A stretch of DNA of 64,000 nt from an uncultured Bacteroidota bacterium (GCA_902512065.1 CABXHU010000004.1:19634-83633), one strand, 5' to 3'; positions 20,099 through 29,914 are shown, counted from the first letter of the stretch. Notes: generated by a model from the sequence alone, not told the origin. Translations and numbers: made by a program.

Positions 20099-20554
20099 AT
20101 GGATACATTGAGTTATAAAACAATTTCAGCTAATAAATCTACAGTTAACAAATTGTGGGTGCTAGTTGATGCTGAAGGGCAAACTCTTGGAAGACTTGCA
20201 TCTAAAGTTGCTATTCTGCTAAGAGGCAAACATAAACCAAACTTTACTCCACATGTAGATTGTGGCGATAATGTTATTATCATAAATGCTTCAAAAGTCA
20301 ATTTATCTGGAAAAAAGTGGGAAGACAAAAAATATATTCGTTATACAGGATACCCTGGAGGACAAAGATCTCTTTCTGCAAATCAATTATTTGCTAAAAA
20401 TCCTAGCTCAATTGTTGAAAAATCAGTTAAAGGAATGTTGCCAAAAAATAAATTAGGAGCTGCTTTATTTCGAAACCTTTATGTTTATAATGATTCCAAA
20501 CATACACAAGAGGCGCAAAAGCCAGTATCAATTAATCTAAATGATATTAATTAA
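20099..20554 (+). CDS. rplM: 50S ribosomal protein L13
   Basis: Large-subunit ribosomal protein, 151 residues. Typical stretches: WVLVDAEGQTLGRLASKVA, LRGKHKPNFTPHVDCGDNV, KKYIRYTGYPGG and KGMLPKNKLGAALFRNL. The next gene, rpsI, starts on the base after its stop codon, the widespread L13-S9 pair. It has a consensus promoter 44 bases upstream. Confidence 0.98.
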   Translation: MDTLSYKTISANKSTVNKLWVLVDAEGQTLGRLASKVAILLRGKHKPNFTPHVDCGDNVIIINASKVNLSGKKWEDKKYIRYTGYPGGQRSLSANQLFAKNPSSIVEKSVKGMLPKNKLGAALFRNLYVYNDSKHTQEAQKPVSINLNDIN

Positions 20555-20944
20555 ATGGGAGAAGTAATTCATAAAATTGGAAGAAGAAAAACTGCAATTG
20601 CTAGAGTTTATTTAAAAAAAGGCAAAGGAAAAATAACGGTTAATAATAAAGATTATAAAAATTATTTTCCAACACTTACACTACAATATAAAATTAATCA
20701 GCCTTTTGCATTGACTAATAATGAAAAAACCTTTGACACTAGCATAACTGTTTATGGAGGTGGGGCAACAGGTCAAGTTGAGGCTATTAGATTAGGTTTG
20801 TCTAGAGCACTATGTGAAGTTGATGAGAAAAATAGAGAAATCTTAAAGCCTGAAGGATTATTAACTAGAGATCCAAGAATGGTTGAAAGGAAAAAATTTG
20901 GTCAGAAAAAAGCGAGAAAGAAATTCCAATTCTCAAAAAGATAA
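20555..20944 (+). CDS. rpsI: 30S ribosomal protein S9
   Basis: Small-subunit ribosomal protein, 129 residues, normal length. Characteristic sequence: GRRKTAIARVYLKKGKGKI, TVYGGGATGQVEAIRLGLSRAL and the basic C-terminus KKFGQKKARKKFQFSKR, which reaches the P site in the ribosome. It follows rplM without a gap and is probably translated from the same mRNA. Confidence 0.98.
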   Translation: MGEVIHKIGRRKTAIARVYLKKGKGKITVNNKDYKNYFPTLTLQYKINQPFALTNNEKTFDTSITVYGGGATGQVEAIRLGLSRALCEVDEKNREILKPEGLLTRDPRMVERKKFGQKKARKKFQFSKR

Positions 20945-20988
20945 TATTATTCAAATATGTTATAAATCAAAATTTAGTTTAGCATCTA

Positions 20989-21028
20989 AATATCTAAGGC
21001 TTAATTTAATTTATACCACTTAGATATT
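20989..21028 (+). promoter_or_regulatory. Inverted repeat in the rpsB leader, possible S2 autoregulatory element
   Basis: A perfect 10-bp inverted repeat (AATATCTAAG at 20989-20998, CTTAGATATT at 21019-21028) with a 20-base loop lies 29 bases before the rpsB ATG. S2 autoregulates its own leader in several bacteria, so an RNA structure here is plausible; the actual regulatory role is inferred. It could alternatively be the terminator of rpsI, but no T run follows. Confidence 0.4.
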
Positions 21029-21057
21029 GCTATAATTAAGAACGTAAACTAATTCAA

Positions 21058-21876
21058 ATGGGAAAAATAGAAGTAAAAGATTTAATTAAAGCAGGTGTTC
21101 ATTTTGGACATCTCACAAGGAAATGGAATCCTAATATGTCTCCATATATTTATATGGAAAGAAATGGAATTCATATAATAAATTTATATAAGACAATAAG
21201 CAAACTTGATGAAGCTTCTTCAGCACTAGCTAAAATTGCAACATCTGGTAGAAAAATATTGTTTGTAGCTACAAAAAAGCAAGCTAAAGATATAGTTGCA
21301 GAAGCTGCCAATAAAGTAAATATGCCTTATATAACTGAAAGATGGCCTGGAGGAATGCTGACTAATTTTATTACAATTAGAAAAGCAGTAAAAAAAATGA
21401 GTTCTATTGATAGAATGAAGGAAGATGGGACCTTTAATACTCTTTCAAAAAAAGAAAAACTGCAGGTAGGTAGACTTAGAGAAAAATTGGAGAAAAATTT
21501 AGGATCAATTGCTAATATGACAAGACTTCCTGCAGCTATTTTTGTAGTTGATGTAGTTCGAGAGAATATTGCAATTAAGGAGGCGAAAAAATTAAACATA
21601 CCTATTTTTGCTATGGTTGATACAAATTCAGATCCAAGAGGAATTCAATATGTAATTCCTTCAAATGATGACGCTTCAAAATCAATTACTAAAATTCTAG
21701 AATATATCGCAGATGCAATTAAAGGTGGGTTAGAAGAAAGGGCCTCAGAAAAGGCAGCTGAAGAAGCTAAAGAAAAGGCGGCTGAAGAAGCTAAAGAAAA
21801 GGCGGCTGAAGAAGCTAAAGAAAAGGCAGCTGAAGAAGCTAAAGAAAAGGCGGCTGAAGAAACTAAAGAAAAATAA
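21058..21876 (+). CDS. rpsB: 30S ribosomal protein S2 with C-terminal EKAAEEAK repeats
   Basis: Small-subunit ribosomal protein, 272 residues. The core is standard: KAGVHFGHLTRKWNPNM, ITERWPGGMLTNF, RLPAAIFVVDVVRENIA and FAMVDTNSDPRGI. From residue 231 a charged helix-like tail follows, made of five 8-residue repeats (EKAAEEAK, the last EKAAEETK), encoded by nearly identical 24-bp units. The tail adds about 40 residues to the usual core. rpsB precedes tsf by seven bases, the classical rpsB-tsf operon. Confidence 0.97.
   Translation: MGKIEVKDLIKAGVHFGHLTRKWNPNMSPYIYMERNGIHIINLYKTISKLDEASSALAKIATSGRKILFVATKKQAKDIVAEAANKVNMPYITERWPGGMLTNFITIRKAVKKMSSIDRMKEDGTFNTLSKKEKLQVGRLREKLEKNLGSIANMTRLPAAIFVVDVVRENIAIKEAKKLNIPIFAMVDTNSDPRGIQYVIPSNDDASKSITKILEYIADAIKGGLEERASEKAAEEAKEKAAEEAKEKAAEEAKEKAAEEAKEKAAEETKEK
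21748..21867 (+). repeat. Five tandem 24-bp units inside rpsB
   Basis: Units begin at 21748, 21772, 21796, 21820 and 21844 and encode EKAAEEAK. They differ only at a few positions (third base of an alanine codon, and one G to A change in the last unit giving Thr). Copy-number change would keep the reading frame. Confidence 0.95.
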
Positions 21877-21883
21877 TATTATT

Positions 21884-22717
21884 ATGAAAATTTCTGCATC
21901 AGAAGTAAATAATCTAAGAAAATCTACGGGTGCTGGTATGATGGATTGTAAAAATGCATTGGTAGAAGCCAATGGAGATCTTGATAAAGCAATTGAAATA
22001 TTAAGAAAAAAGGGCCAAAAAGTTGCTGCAAAAAGAGCTGATAGAGATTCGCATCAAGGTGCAGCAATTGCTATAACTAATAAAGAAAAAACTATTGGGG
22101 CAGCAATTGTATTAGCTTGTGAAACAGATTTTGTTGGAAAAAATGCTGACTTTGTTAGTCTAGCAAATGAGCTGGCTAACATAGCCCTAAGCTGTGATTC
22201 TAAAGAAGATTTACTAAAGGCTTCAGTTGACAATATGAATGTTAAAGAAAAACTTTTAGAACAAACAGGCGTGATTGGTGAAAAAATTCAAATTAATAAA
22301 TTTGTTAAAATTAATGCGCCATATGTTGGTTCATATATACATGCAGGAAATAAAATTGCAACTGTTGTTGGTCTATCTAAAACAAATTCTGATTTACTTG
22401 ATGATATGGTAAATGTATCAAAAGATATTGCAATGCAGGTAGCAGCCATGAACCCTATTGCGCTTAATGAAAAAGGTGTAGATTCTAATGTAATAGAAAA
22501 AGAAATTGAAATAGCTAAAGATCAATTAAGAGCTGAGGGTAAGCCAGAAGCAATGCTGGATAATATTGCTAAAGGGAAACTAAAAAGATTTTTTAAAGAC
22601 AATACATTAATAAATCAAGCATTTATAAAAGATGCAAAAATTAGTGTTTCTGATTATCTTTCATCATTCGACAAAGAACTTACTGTGACATGTTTCGATA
22701 GAGTTTCTATTGGATAA
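21884..22717 (+). CDS. tsf: Elongation factor Ts
   Basis: Nucleotide exchange factor for EF-Tu, 277 residues. The N-terminal UBA-like domain has VNNLRKSTGAGMMDCKNALVEA and the signature continues DLDKAIEILRKKG; the core follows with ACETDFVGKNADFV and IAMQVAAMNP. Seven bases after rpsB, same strand, so co-transcribed. Length and domain order are normal. Confidence 0.98.
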   Translation: MKISASEVNNLRKSTGAGMMDCKNALVEANGDLDKAIEILRKKGQKVAAKRADRDSHQGAAIAITNKEKTIGAAIVLACETDFVGKNADFVSLANELANIALSCDSKEDLLKASVDNMNVKEKLLEQTGVIGEKIQINKFVKINAPYVGSYIHAGNKIATVVGLSKTNSDLLDDMVNVSKDIAMQVAAMNPIALNEKGVDSNVIEKEIEIAKDQLRAEGKPEAMLDNIAKGKLKRFFKDNTLINQAFIKDAKISVSDYLSSFDKELTVTCFDRVSIG

Positions 22718-22772
22718 TTTCTCCTATAATATTTCTAAGATTAAAGGTTGTTATGAATTAAAAAATGTATAG

Positions 22773-22780
22773 TATATTTG
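22773..22780 (+). promoter_or_regulatory. Putative -7 element of pyrH-frr
   Basis: TATATTTG fits TAnnTTTG and lies 16 bases before the pyrH ATG. A TTG at 22748-22750 is 22 bases upstream, slightly too far. It suggests pyrH-frr has its own promoter in the 79-base gap after tsf. Confidence 0.45.
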
Positions 22781-22796
22781 TGTACATTTATTAATT

Positions 22797-23510
22797 ATGA
22801 GCTATAAAAGAATTCTCCTAAAACTTTCCGGAGAAGCCCTTGTGGGTGATGATAAAACAGCAGGAATTAATTCAAAAAAACTGTTGCACTACGCAAATGA
22901 AATTAAGAAAATACATGATATCGGTGTTCAAATTTCAATAGTAATTGGAGGGGGAAATATTTATAGAGGGTTTAATAATACTGAACATAAAATTGACAGA
23001 GTACAAGGGGATTATATGGGGATGCTTGCTACATTAATAAATGGACTGGCTCTACAAAATACACTTGAAAATATTGGAATTCCAACTAGGCTACAAAGTG
23101 CAATAAATGTGAATCAAGTGGCTGAACCATACATAAAAAGAAAAGCCATCAGGCATTTAGAAAAAAATAGAATTGTAATTTTTGCTGCTGGAACGGGAAA
23201 TCCATATTTTACAACAGATTCTGCTGCTGTACTAAGAGCTATTGAAATTGAAGCAGATGTAATATTGAAAGGCACTAAAGTAGATGGAATTTATAATTGT
23301 GATCCTATAAACAATTCAAATGCTATTAAATATGAAAACATTACTTTTAATGAAGCGATATCTAAAGGATTAAAAATAATGGACACTACGGCATTTACCT
23401 TAAGTCAAGAAAATAATTTACCTATAATTGTTTTTGATATTAATTTAAAAGATAATTTAATCAAAGCTGTGTCTAAACAAAAGATTGGTACAATTGTAAA
23501 TATTCAATAA
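22797..23510 (+). CDS. pyrH: UMP kinase
   Basis: Amino-acid-kinase-fold enzyme that phosphorylates UMP to UDP, 237 residues. Seen: RILLKLSGEAL at the N-terminus, the GGGNIYRG loop, AAGTGNPYFTTDSAAVLRA and LKGTKVDGIYNCDP. Gene order rpsB-tsf-pyrH-frr is conserved across bacteria; frr starts one base after its stop codon. Confidence 0.98.
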   Translation: MSYKRILLKLSGEALVGDDKTAGINSKKLLHYANEIKKIHDIGVQISIVIGGGNIYRGFNNTEHKIDRVQGDYMGMLATLINGLALQNTLENIGIPTRLQSAINVNQVAEPYIKRKAIRHLEKNRIVIFAAGTGNPYFTTDSAAVLRAIEIEADVILKGTKVDGIYNCDPINNSNAIKYENITFNEAISKGLKIMDTTAFTLSQENNLPIIVFDINLKDNLIKAVSKQKIGTIVNIQ

Positions 23511-23511
23511 A

Positions 23512-24069
23512 ATGAATGAAGAGTTAAATTTAATATTTGATTTAGCCAAAGAATCTATGTCAAATGCCATTAATCATCTAGAAAAGAAGTTAATGAATAT
23601 TCGAGCAGGGAAAGCTAATCCTAATATGCTTTCCGGTGTTACTGTAGAATACTATGGGACAAGCACTCCTCTATCTCAAGTGGCAAATATTAATACCCCA
23701 GATGGCAGAACAATAATTATTCAGCCATGGGAAAAATCAATTTTGCCTGAGGTTGAGAAAGGAATAGAATTAGCAAATCTTGGTTTTAATCCAATGAATA
23801 ACGGAGAAACAATAATTATTACTGTTCCCGCTCTCACTGAAGAAAGAAGGGGAGAATTAGCAAGGCAAGCTAAATCAGAAACTGAGGAGGCAAAAATTGC
23901 AGTTAGAAATGCTAGAAAAGATGCAAATAATGAAATTAAAAAATCATCTGAATTTTCTGAAGATTTGAAAAAAAATTCTGAATTAGATATACAAGAAATA
24001 ACTGATAGTTATATTTCTAAAATTGATAAAATTTTTGATCTTAAAGAAAAGGAAATAATGACTTTATAA
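23512..24069 (+). CDS. frr: Ribosome recycling factor
   Basis: Factor that, with EF-G, splits the post-termination ribosome; 185 residues, normal length. Typical sequence: MSNAINHLEKKLMNIRAGKA, VEYYGTSTPLSQVANI, PEVEKGIELANLGFNP and LTEERRGELARQAK. It is translationally close to pyrH (one base between) and 44 bases before the RND transporter gene. Confidence 0.98.
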   Translation: MNEELNLIFDLAKESMSNAINHLEKKLMNIRAGKANPNMLSGVTVEYYGTSTPLSQVANINTPDGRTIIIQPWEKSILPEVEKGIELANLGFNPMNNGETIIITVPALTEERRGELARQAKSETEEAKIAVRNARKDANNEIKKSSEFSEDLKKNSELDIQEITDSYISKIDKIFDLKEKEIMTL

Positions 24070-24113
24070 TAATTTTATATCCAAGTATCAAGATAATATT
24101 ATAATTAAAAAAT

Positions 24114-26513
24114 ATGACAGAAAAGAGTTCAGGCGGTTTGTGGGAGTTTATTGCAAGAATTATTCTAAACAATAGGATACTTATAATCATATCACTGATT
24201 TGTGCAACATATTTTTTCAGCACACACTGGCATAAAATTCGTTTTACCTATACTGAAGCCAACCTTCTCCCTGACACTCATGAAGAAAATTTAAAATACA
24301 ATTCGTTTACTAGTAAATTTGGGGAAGAGGGTAATCTAATAGTAATTGGGGTAAAAGACTCTCTATTATTTACACTTGAGAATTTAAATGCATGGAATAA
24401 ACTTTCTAATAGTTTTAGAGAAATTCCTGAAGTAGAGTCTGTAATTGCTTTTGGAGATCTACAAAAATTAATTAAAGATAAAAATGCCCGACAATTTTAT
24501 ATTGAACCATTTATAGAAGATTCAATTAATTCTGATTTGGAGTTAAATAGGTTAAAAGATGAGCTTTTTCATAAATCCCCTTTTTATGATAAATTTCTGA
24601 TTAATACGGAAACAAAATCTGTTAGAAGTGCAATTAATTTAAAAACAGCTATCGTCAATACTATTAAAAGAGAGGAATTCATTAATAACATTTTATTGCC
24701 AAGGGTTTCTGAATTTGAGGAAGCATATAGCCTAGATGTTAGAATCTCTGGAATGCCGTATGTAAGGACTAAATATTCTGAGACAATTAAGGCTGAACTT
24801 GGAGAATTTGTGCTCCTTGCCATATTAGTTACATCATTTATTTTCTACTTCTTTTTTAGATCATTTAGAGCAACATTTATTTCGGTATGTACAGTATGTA
24901 TAGGTGTTATGTGGACTCTAGGAATTATTGGTATTCTTGAATATGAACTTACAGTATTAACTGCAGTAATCCCCCCTTTAATTATTGTTATAGGTATGCC
25001 AAACTGTATTTACTTGATTAAAAAGTATCAGCACGAGGTTAATACACATGGAAATAAATCTCTTTCATTGCAAAAAGTAATTACAAAGATTGGAAATGCA
25101 ACATTAATGACTAATGTTACAACTGCTTCAGGATTTGCTACATTTATTATAACCAATAGTCAATTGTTGAAAGAATTTGGAACTGTAGCTTCTCTTAGTA
25201 TTTTATCAATTTTTATAATCTGCATACTAGTTATTCCTATAATTTATAGTTTTTTGCCTATTCCAGACTCTAAACATTTAGAACATTTAAATAAAAAGTG
25301 GATTATTTCACTTTTTGACTGGATGGCAAAAACAGTAAAAACTAAAAAGATTGAAATTTATACTCTATCAATAATTCTATTAGCAGTTAGTATAATTGGG
25401 ATATATAAAATAGAAATCTCTGGGAGTCTAATCGATGATATGCCTAGAAATACAGAATTCTTTGAAGATATAATGTTTTATGAAAAAGAATTTAATGGTA
25501 TTCTGCCTCTTGAAATATATATAGACACAAAACGTAAAAAAGCAGTTACTAAATTATCCACAATAAAAAAAATGAAATTGCTGGAAGATATTATTTCAGA
25601 AATACCTGAATTATCACGTCCAATATCTGTGGTAAGCCTAGTAAAATATTCTAAACAAGCATATTATAATGGTAATCCAAAATATTATCAAGTGCCCACA
25701 ACTCAAGAAAATAGTTTTATTCTTTCATATGCAAAAAATTCAACTTCTGGTTCTGATGGAATTGATTTAATTAAGAATTTTGTAGATAGTACGGGGCAAT
25801 ATACAAGGATTACAACTTTTATGAAGGATATTAAAATTGAAAGAATGGAGAGAATTGAGGAAAAATTAGATTATGAAATAGCTAAAATTATGCCTAAAGA
25901 TAGATTTGAAGTGTATCTTACGGGTAAAGCTTATTTGTTTCAACAAGGAACTTATTTTTTAGTTAAAAATCTTATAATTTCTCTATCATTAGCTATTGTA
26001 TTAATTTCAATATTTATGGCATATATGTTCAGGAATTTTAGAATGATTATTATTTCTCTTATACCTAATTTATTACCTCTTTTAATTACAGCAGGATTAA
26101 TGGGTTTCATAGGCATTCCTATTAAGCCTTCAACAATATTAATTTTTAGTATTGCTTTTGGTATTTCTGTTGATGACACAATTCACTTCTTAGCAAAATA
26201 TAGACAAGAGCTACAAGAAAATAATTGGCAAATAAAACAATCAGTATATAACTCTATCAAAGAAACTGGCATTAGCATGTTCTATACATCTGTCGTTCTC
26301 TTCTTTGGATTTTCAGTCTTTATAGTATCCAATTTTGGCGGCACAGTTGCTCTTGGAGCATTGGTTTCTGCCACACTTCTTCTTGCAATGCTTTCTAATC
26401 TTCTACTTTTACCTTCATTACTTCTTTCACTTGAAAGAAGTATAGCAAATGAGAAAGTCTTAAAGGAGCCTAAAATTCAAATTCTAACAGATGAAGAGGA
26501 TTTATTGAATTAA
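24114..26513 (+). CDS. RND-superfamily (MMPL-type) exporter
   Basis: A 799-residue inner-membrane protein with the two-fold RND plan: one N-terminal membrane helix (IILNNRILIIISLICATYFF), a large periplasmic loop, five helices near residues 230-380, another helix near 420, a second loop, and a closing helix bundle. The signature FSIAFGISVDDTIHFLAKY lies in the second half. Proteins of this class move lipids, hopanoids or siderophore-like compounds; no porter-specific feature shows the cargo. It lies between frr and asnS on the same strand. No membrane-fusion partner is nearby. Confidence 0.85.
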   Translation: MTEKSSGGLWEFIARIILNNRILIIISLICATYFFSTHWHKIRFTYTEANLLPDTHEENLKYNSFTSKFGEEGNLIVIGVKDSLLFTLENLNAWNKLSNSFREIPEVESVIAFGDLQKLIKDKNARQFYIEPFIEDSINSDLELNRLKDELFHKSPFYDKFLINTETKSVRSAINLKTAIVNTIKREEFINNILLPRVSEFEEAYSLDVRISGMPYVRTKYSETIKAELGEFVLLAILVTSFIFYFFFRSFRATFISVCTVCIGVMWTLGIIGILEYELTVLTAVIPPLIIVIGMPNCIYLIKKYQHEVNTHGNKSLSLQKVITKIGNATLMTNVTTASGFATFIITNSQLLKEFGTVASLSILSIFIICILVIPIIYSFLPIPDSKHLEHLNKKWIISLFDWMAKTVKTKKIEIYTLSIILLAVSIIGIYKIEISGSLIDDMPRNTEFFEDIMFYEKEFNGILPLEIYIDTKRKKAVTKLSTIKKMKLLEDIISEIPELSRPISVVSLVKYSKQAYYNGNPKYYQVPTTQENSFILSYAKNSTSGSDGIDLIKNFVDSTGQYTRITTFMKDIKIERMERIEEKLDYEIAKIMPKDRFEVYLTGKAYLFQQGTYFLVKNLIISLSLAIVLISIFMAYMFRNFRMIIISLIPNLLPLLITAGLMGFIGIPIKPSTILIFSIAFGISVDDTIHFLAKYRQELQENNWQIKQSVYNSIKETGISMFYTSVVLFFGFSVFIVSNFGGTVALGALVSATLLLAMLSNLLLLPSLLLSLERSIANEKVLKEPKIQILTDEEDLLN

Positions 26514-26553
26514 TTTCTAGCAAAAGCATATCTTTGATATAAACAACTGATTA

Positions 26554-27987
26554 ATGGGCAATACAACTGTTATTAAAATATTATCAGAATCAAACAAAAA
26601 TGAATTAGTTGAAATTTCTGGGTGGGTTAAAACCTTTCGAGCTAATAGATTTATTGCACTTAATGATGGTTCATGTCTTGAGAATATTCAATGTGTTATT
26701 GATTATGAAAGTACAGATGAAAATATTCTAAAAAAAATAACAACGGGAAGTGCAGTTAAAATATCAGGTAAAATTGTCGAAAGTGCGGGAACAAAACAAG
26801 CTATAGAAATTCAAGTAAATGATATTAGTATTCTTGGCGAGTCTAATCCTGAAGAATATCCAATCCAGCCTAAAAAACATTCATTTGAGTTCCTAAGAGA
26901 AAATGCTCACTTAAGACCAAGAACTTCTACATTTAATGCGATTATGAGGCTAAGATCATCATTGTCCTTTGCGATTCACAAATTTTTTAATGAACAGGGG
27001 TTCTACTATGTTCATACCCCAATAATTACAGGAAGTGATGCTGAAGGAGCTGGAGAACAATTTAGGGTAACTACGTTAAACCCCAAAACCCGTGACTTAA
27101 AATCTAGTAAACAAATTGATTATAAAAAAGATTTTTTTGGAAAAGAAACTTACCTAACTGTATCTGGCCAGCTTGAGGCAGAAGCTTATGCAATGTCTCT
27201 TGGAAAAGTTTATACATTTGGCCCAACATTTAGGGCTGAAAATTCAAATACTTCAAGACATCTGTCTGAATTTTGGATGATAGAGCCTGAAGCAGCATTT
27301 ATGGATTTAAATGGAAATATGGATTTGGCTGAAAAATTTCTAAAGTATCTATTACAATATACCTTAGAAAATAAAAAGAATGAATTAGAATTCTTAGAAT
27401 CAAGACTTCTAGAAGAAGAAAAAAGAAAGCCTGAAAAGGATAGAAGTGAAATGAGTTTAATAGAAAAAATTAATTTTGTTGTAACTAATAAATTTAAACG
27501 CATAACTTATACTGAAGCTATTGATATTTTAAGACAATGTAAGCCAAATAAGAAAAAGAAATTCAAGTATATAATTAAAGATTGGGGCGCAGATTTACAA
27601 AGCGAACATGAAAGATATTTAGTTGAAAAACACTTTAAATGCCCTGTAATAATATATAATTATCCTGCAAGTATTAAATCATTTTATATGAGGCTAAACG
27701 ATGACAATAAAACGGTCAGAGCAATGGATATCCTTTTTCCAGGGATAGGTGAAATTGTTGGAGGTTCTCAAAGAGAAGAAAGAGCAGATGTGCTTAATAA
27801 AAGAATGAAAGATATTGGGATTGATACAAAAGAATTTTGGTGGTATAATGACCTTAGAAAATTTGGCACTGCAGTACATTCTGGGTTTGGACTAGGTTTT
27901 GAAAGATTAGTAATGTTTGCCACAGGCATGTCTAATATAAGAGATGTAATTTCATTCCCAAGAACTCCACAAAATGCTGAATTTTAA
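26554..27987 (+). CDS. asnS: Asparaginyl-tRNA synthetase
   Basis: Class IIb aminoacyl-tRNA synthetase charging tRNA-Asn, 477 residues. The OB-fold anticodon-binding domain (VEISGWVKTFR and FIALNDGSC) leads to the catalytic domain with class II motif 2 (FGPTFRAENSNTSRHLSEFW) and motif 3 (GFGLGFERLVMF). The EQFRVTTLN segment is typical of AsnS. It is 41 bases after the RND gene and 14 bases before rpoN. Confidence 0.97.
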   Translation: MGNTTVIKILSESNKNELVEISGWVKTFRANRFIALNDGSCLENIQCVIDYESTDENILKKITTGSAVKISGKIVESAGTKQAIEIQVNDISILGESNPEEYPIQPKKHSFEFLRENAHLRPRTSTFNAIMRLRSSLSFAIHKFFNEQGFYYVHTPIITGSDAEGAGEQFRVTTLNPKTRDLKSSKQIDYKKDFFGKETYLTVSGQLEAEAYAMSLGKVYTFGPTFRAENSNTSRHLSEFWMIEPEAAFMDLNGNMDLAEKFLKYLLQYTLENKKNELEFLESRLLEEEKRKPEKDRSEMSLIEKINFVVTNKFKRITYTEAIDILRQCKPNKKKKFKYIIKDWGADLQSEHERYLVEKHFKCPVIIYNYPASIKSFYMRLNDDNKTVRAMDILFPGIGEIVGGSQREERADVLNKRMKDIGIDTKEFWWYNDLRKFGTAVHSGFGLGFERLVMFATGMSNIRDVISFPRTPQNAEF

Positions 27988-28001
27988 ATATCCATTTCAT
28001 C

Positions 28002-29441
28002 ATGAAACAATATTTAAAATTAAAGCTTAATCAAAAATTATCTCCACAACAAATCCAACTAATGAAGCTAATCCAGCTTCCTACCATTGATTTTGAGCAA
28101 AATATTCAAAGAGAGCTAGAAGAAAATCCTGCATTAGAAATTGAAGAAAATAGAAACGAAAATATAGATGAAGATTATTCAAATTCTAACGATGAAAGAT
28201 CAAGTGATAATGAAGATATAAATATTGACGAATATCTAAATTATGATGATACTCCTTCATATAAACTAAACTACAGCCCCAATAATGAAAACGAAAAGAA
28301 TGAAATTCCTTTTGCATCAGGGACTTCATTCACTGAATATTTAACAAGCCAGCTTAATACGTTAAAACTAGATAATAAAGAGAAAAAAATAGCAGAATTT
28401 TTAGTTGGGAGTATTGATAATAGCGGTTATATACGACAAGAACTTAATGAAATTATTGATGATTTAGCTTTTACTCAAAATCTTGATGTATCAATTGAAA
28501 AGCTAAAAAATATACTATCAATTGTACAGCAGCTAGACCCTCCTGGTGTTGGAGCTCAGTCACTAAAAGATTGCTTAATACTTCAATTAAAAAGAAAAGC
28601 TGTAAATGATGATGTAGAGCTTACTATTGATATTTTAGAACATTCATTTGAACATTTTTCTAAAAAACATTTTAATAAATTAATAGCAAAATATAATATT
28701 TCAGAAGAAAGATTAAAAGCTGTAATTAAGGAAGTTGAAAAATTAAATCCTAAACCAGGCAATAGTTATTCCAATACAGATAGGCCAATAGAACACATCA
28801 TCCCAGATTTTAAAATAGAAATAGATAACAATAATCTTCTTTTAACACTAAATAACAGAAACAGCCCTATATTAAAAATTTCTAAAGAATACGATGAGAT
28901 GTTGAAAGGGTATAAATTAGATAAAAACAAAACCAAATCTCAAAAAGATGCAGTACAATTTATAAAACAAAAATTAGACTCTGCGAAATGGTTTATTGAT
29001 GCAGTAAAGCAAAGACAAGAAACCCTTTATGTTACAATGAGTGCAATTATGGAATATCAAAAAGAATATTTTATTACTGGAGATGAAAAAAATATGAAGC
29101 CTATGATTTTAAAAGATATAGCTGAGAAAATTGAAATGGATATTTCAACTATATCTAGAGTTGCTAATAGTAAATATGTTGATACACCTTATGGGACTAA
29201 ACTATTAAAAGAATTTTTTAGTGAATCTATGACTACTCAATCAGGAGAGGAAATCTCTACAATAGAAATAAAGAAAATATTGCAAACAATAATTGAGAAT
29301 GAAAATAAAAAATTTCCAGAAACTGATGAAAAACTTGTTAAATTACTAGTAAATAAGGGCTATAAAATTGCTAGAAGAACTGTTGCAAAATATAGAGAAC
29401 AACTAAATATCCCTGTAGCTAGGCTAAGAAAAGAAATTTAA
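28002..29441 (+). CDS. rpoN: RNA polymerase sigma-54 factor
   Basis: Alternative sigma factor needing AAA+ activators, 479 residues. Region I is glutamine/leucine rich (LKLNQKLSPQQIQLMKLIQL), followed by the ENPALE motif and an acidic region II. The core-binding domain, a helix-turn-helix region (MDISTISRVANSKYV) and the RpoN box ARRTVAKYRE near the C-terminus are all present, so the factor looks functional. No clear -24/-12 promoter or activator gene was found in the window. Its end overlaps the converging exbD gene by four bases. Confidence 0.97.
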   Translation: MKQYLKLKLNQKLSPQQIQLMKLIQLPTIDFEQNIQRELEENPALEIEENRNENIDEDYSNSNDERSSDNEDINIDEYLNYDDTPSYKLNYSPNNENEKNEIPFASGTSFTEYLTSQLNTLKLDNKEKKIAEFLVGSIDNSGYIRQELNEIIDDLAFTQNLDVSIEKLKNILSIVQQLDPPGVGAQSLKDCLILQLKRKAVNDDVELTIDILEHSFEHFSKKHFNKLIAKYNISEERLKAVIKEVEKLNPKPGNSYSNTDRPIEHIIPDFKIEIDNNNLLLTLNNRNSPILKISKEYDEMLKGYKLDKNKTKSQKDAVQFIKQKLDSAKWFIDAVKQRQETLYVTMSAIMEYQKEYFITGDEKNMKPMILKDIAEKIEMDISTISRVANSKYVDTPYGTKLLKEFFSESMTTQSGEEISTIEIKKILQTIIENENKKFPETDEKLVKLLVNKGYKIARRTVAKYREQLNIPVARLRKEI

Positions 29442-29914
29442 TTTAAAGAAACGTCACCAATTCTAGTAGTATAGTTAATTTTTAGCGCATTAACTTTTCT
29501 TAATTCTTGTTTAATATCTCCTACTATACCCATATTTGTTTCCTTGTCTACCTTTAATGCAGTAGTTAAAAATGGTCTTACTTCCTCTCTCTTTGATTCT
29601 CTTTCAGCATAAATAAATGCAGGAATATCTGAAACCTCAGAAAATTTATCATTTAATTGAACTCTTGCTTCTGTTCCATATTGGGCTTGATATCCAGAAT
29701 TGGGTTTGCCTGCATATATATACATCACAAGATCTTTTTTATCAAGTTTTTCAACTTGATCAGCAGCAGGTAATTGATTATTAATTTTCAATTCATTATC
29801 TCTCATTACAGTTGCCACCATGAAGAAAAATAATAACATAAAAACAATATCAGGTAGAGAAGCTGTATTTACTGCTGGTATTTCTCCTTTATTCTTTTTA
29901 TTAAATTTTGACAT
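29438..29914 (-). CDS. ExbD/TolR-family biopolymer transport protein (second copy)
   Basis: A 158-residue protein with a short cytosolic N-terminus, one membrane helix (LPDIVFMLLFFFMVATVMRD) bearing the conserved membrane Asp of ExbD/TolR, and a periplasmic domain. It should form the proton-driven complex with the ExbB-like protein encoded three genes upstream. It is the last gene of the four-gene minus-strand cluster, 12 bases after the other exbD. Paired ExbD paralogues are common in Bacteroidota. The TonB or other partner is not in the window. Confidence 0.9.
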   Translation of the reverse strand: MSKFNKKNKGEIPAVNTASLPDIVFMLLFFFMVATVMRDNELKINNQLPAADQVEKLDKKDLVMYIYAGKPNSGYQAQYGTEARVQLNDKFSEVSDIPAFIYAERESKREEVRPFLTTALKVDKETNMGIVGDIKQELRKVNALKINYTTRIGDVSLN

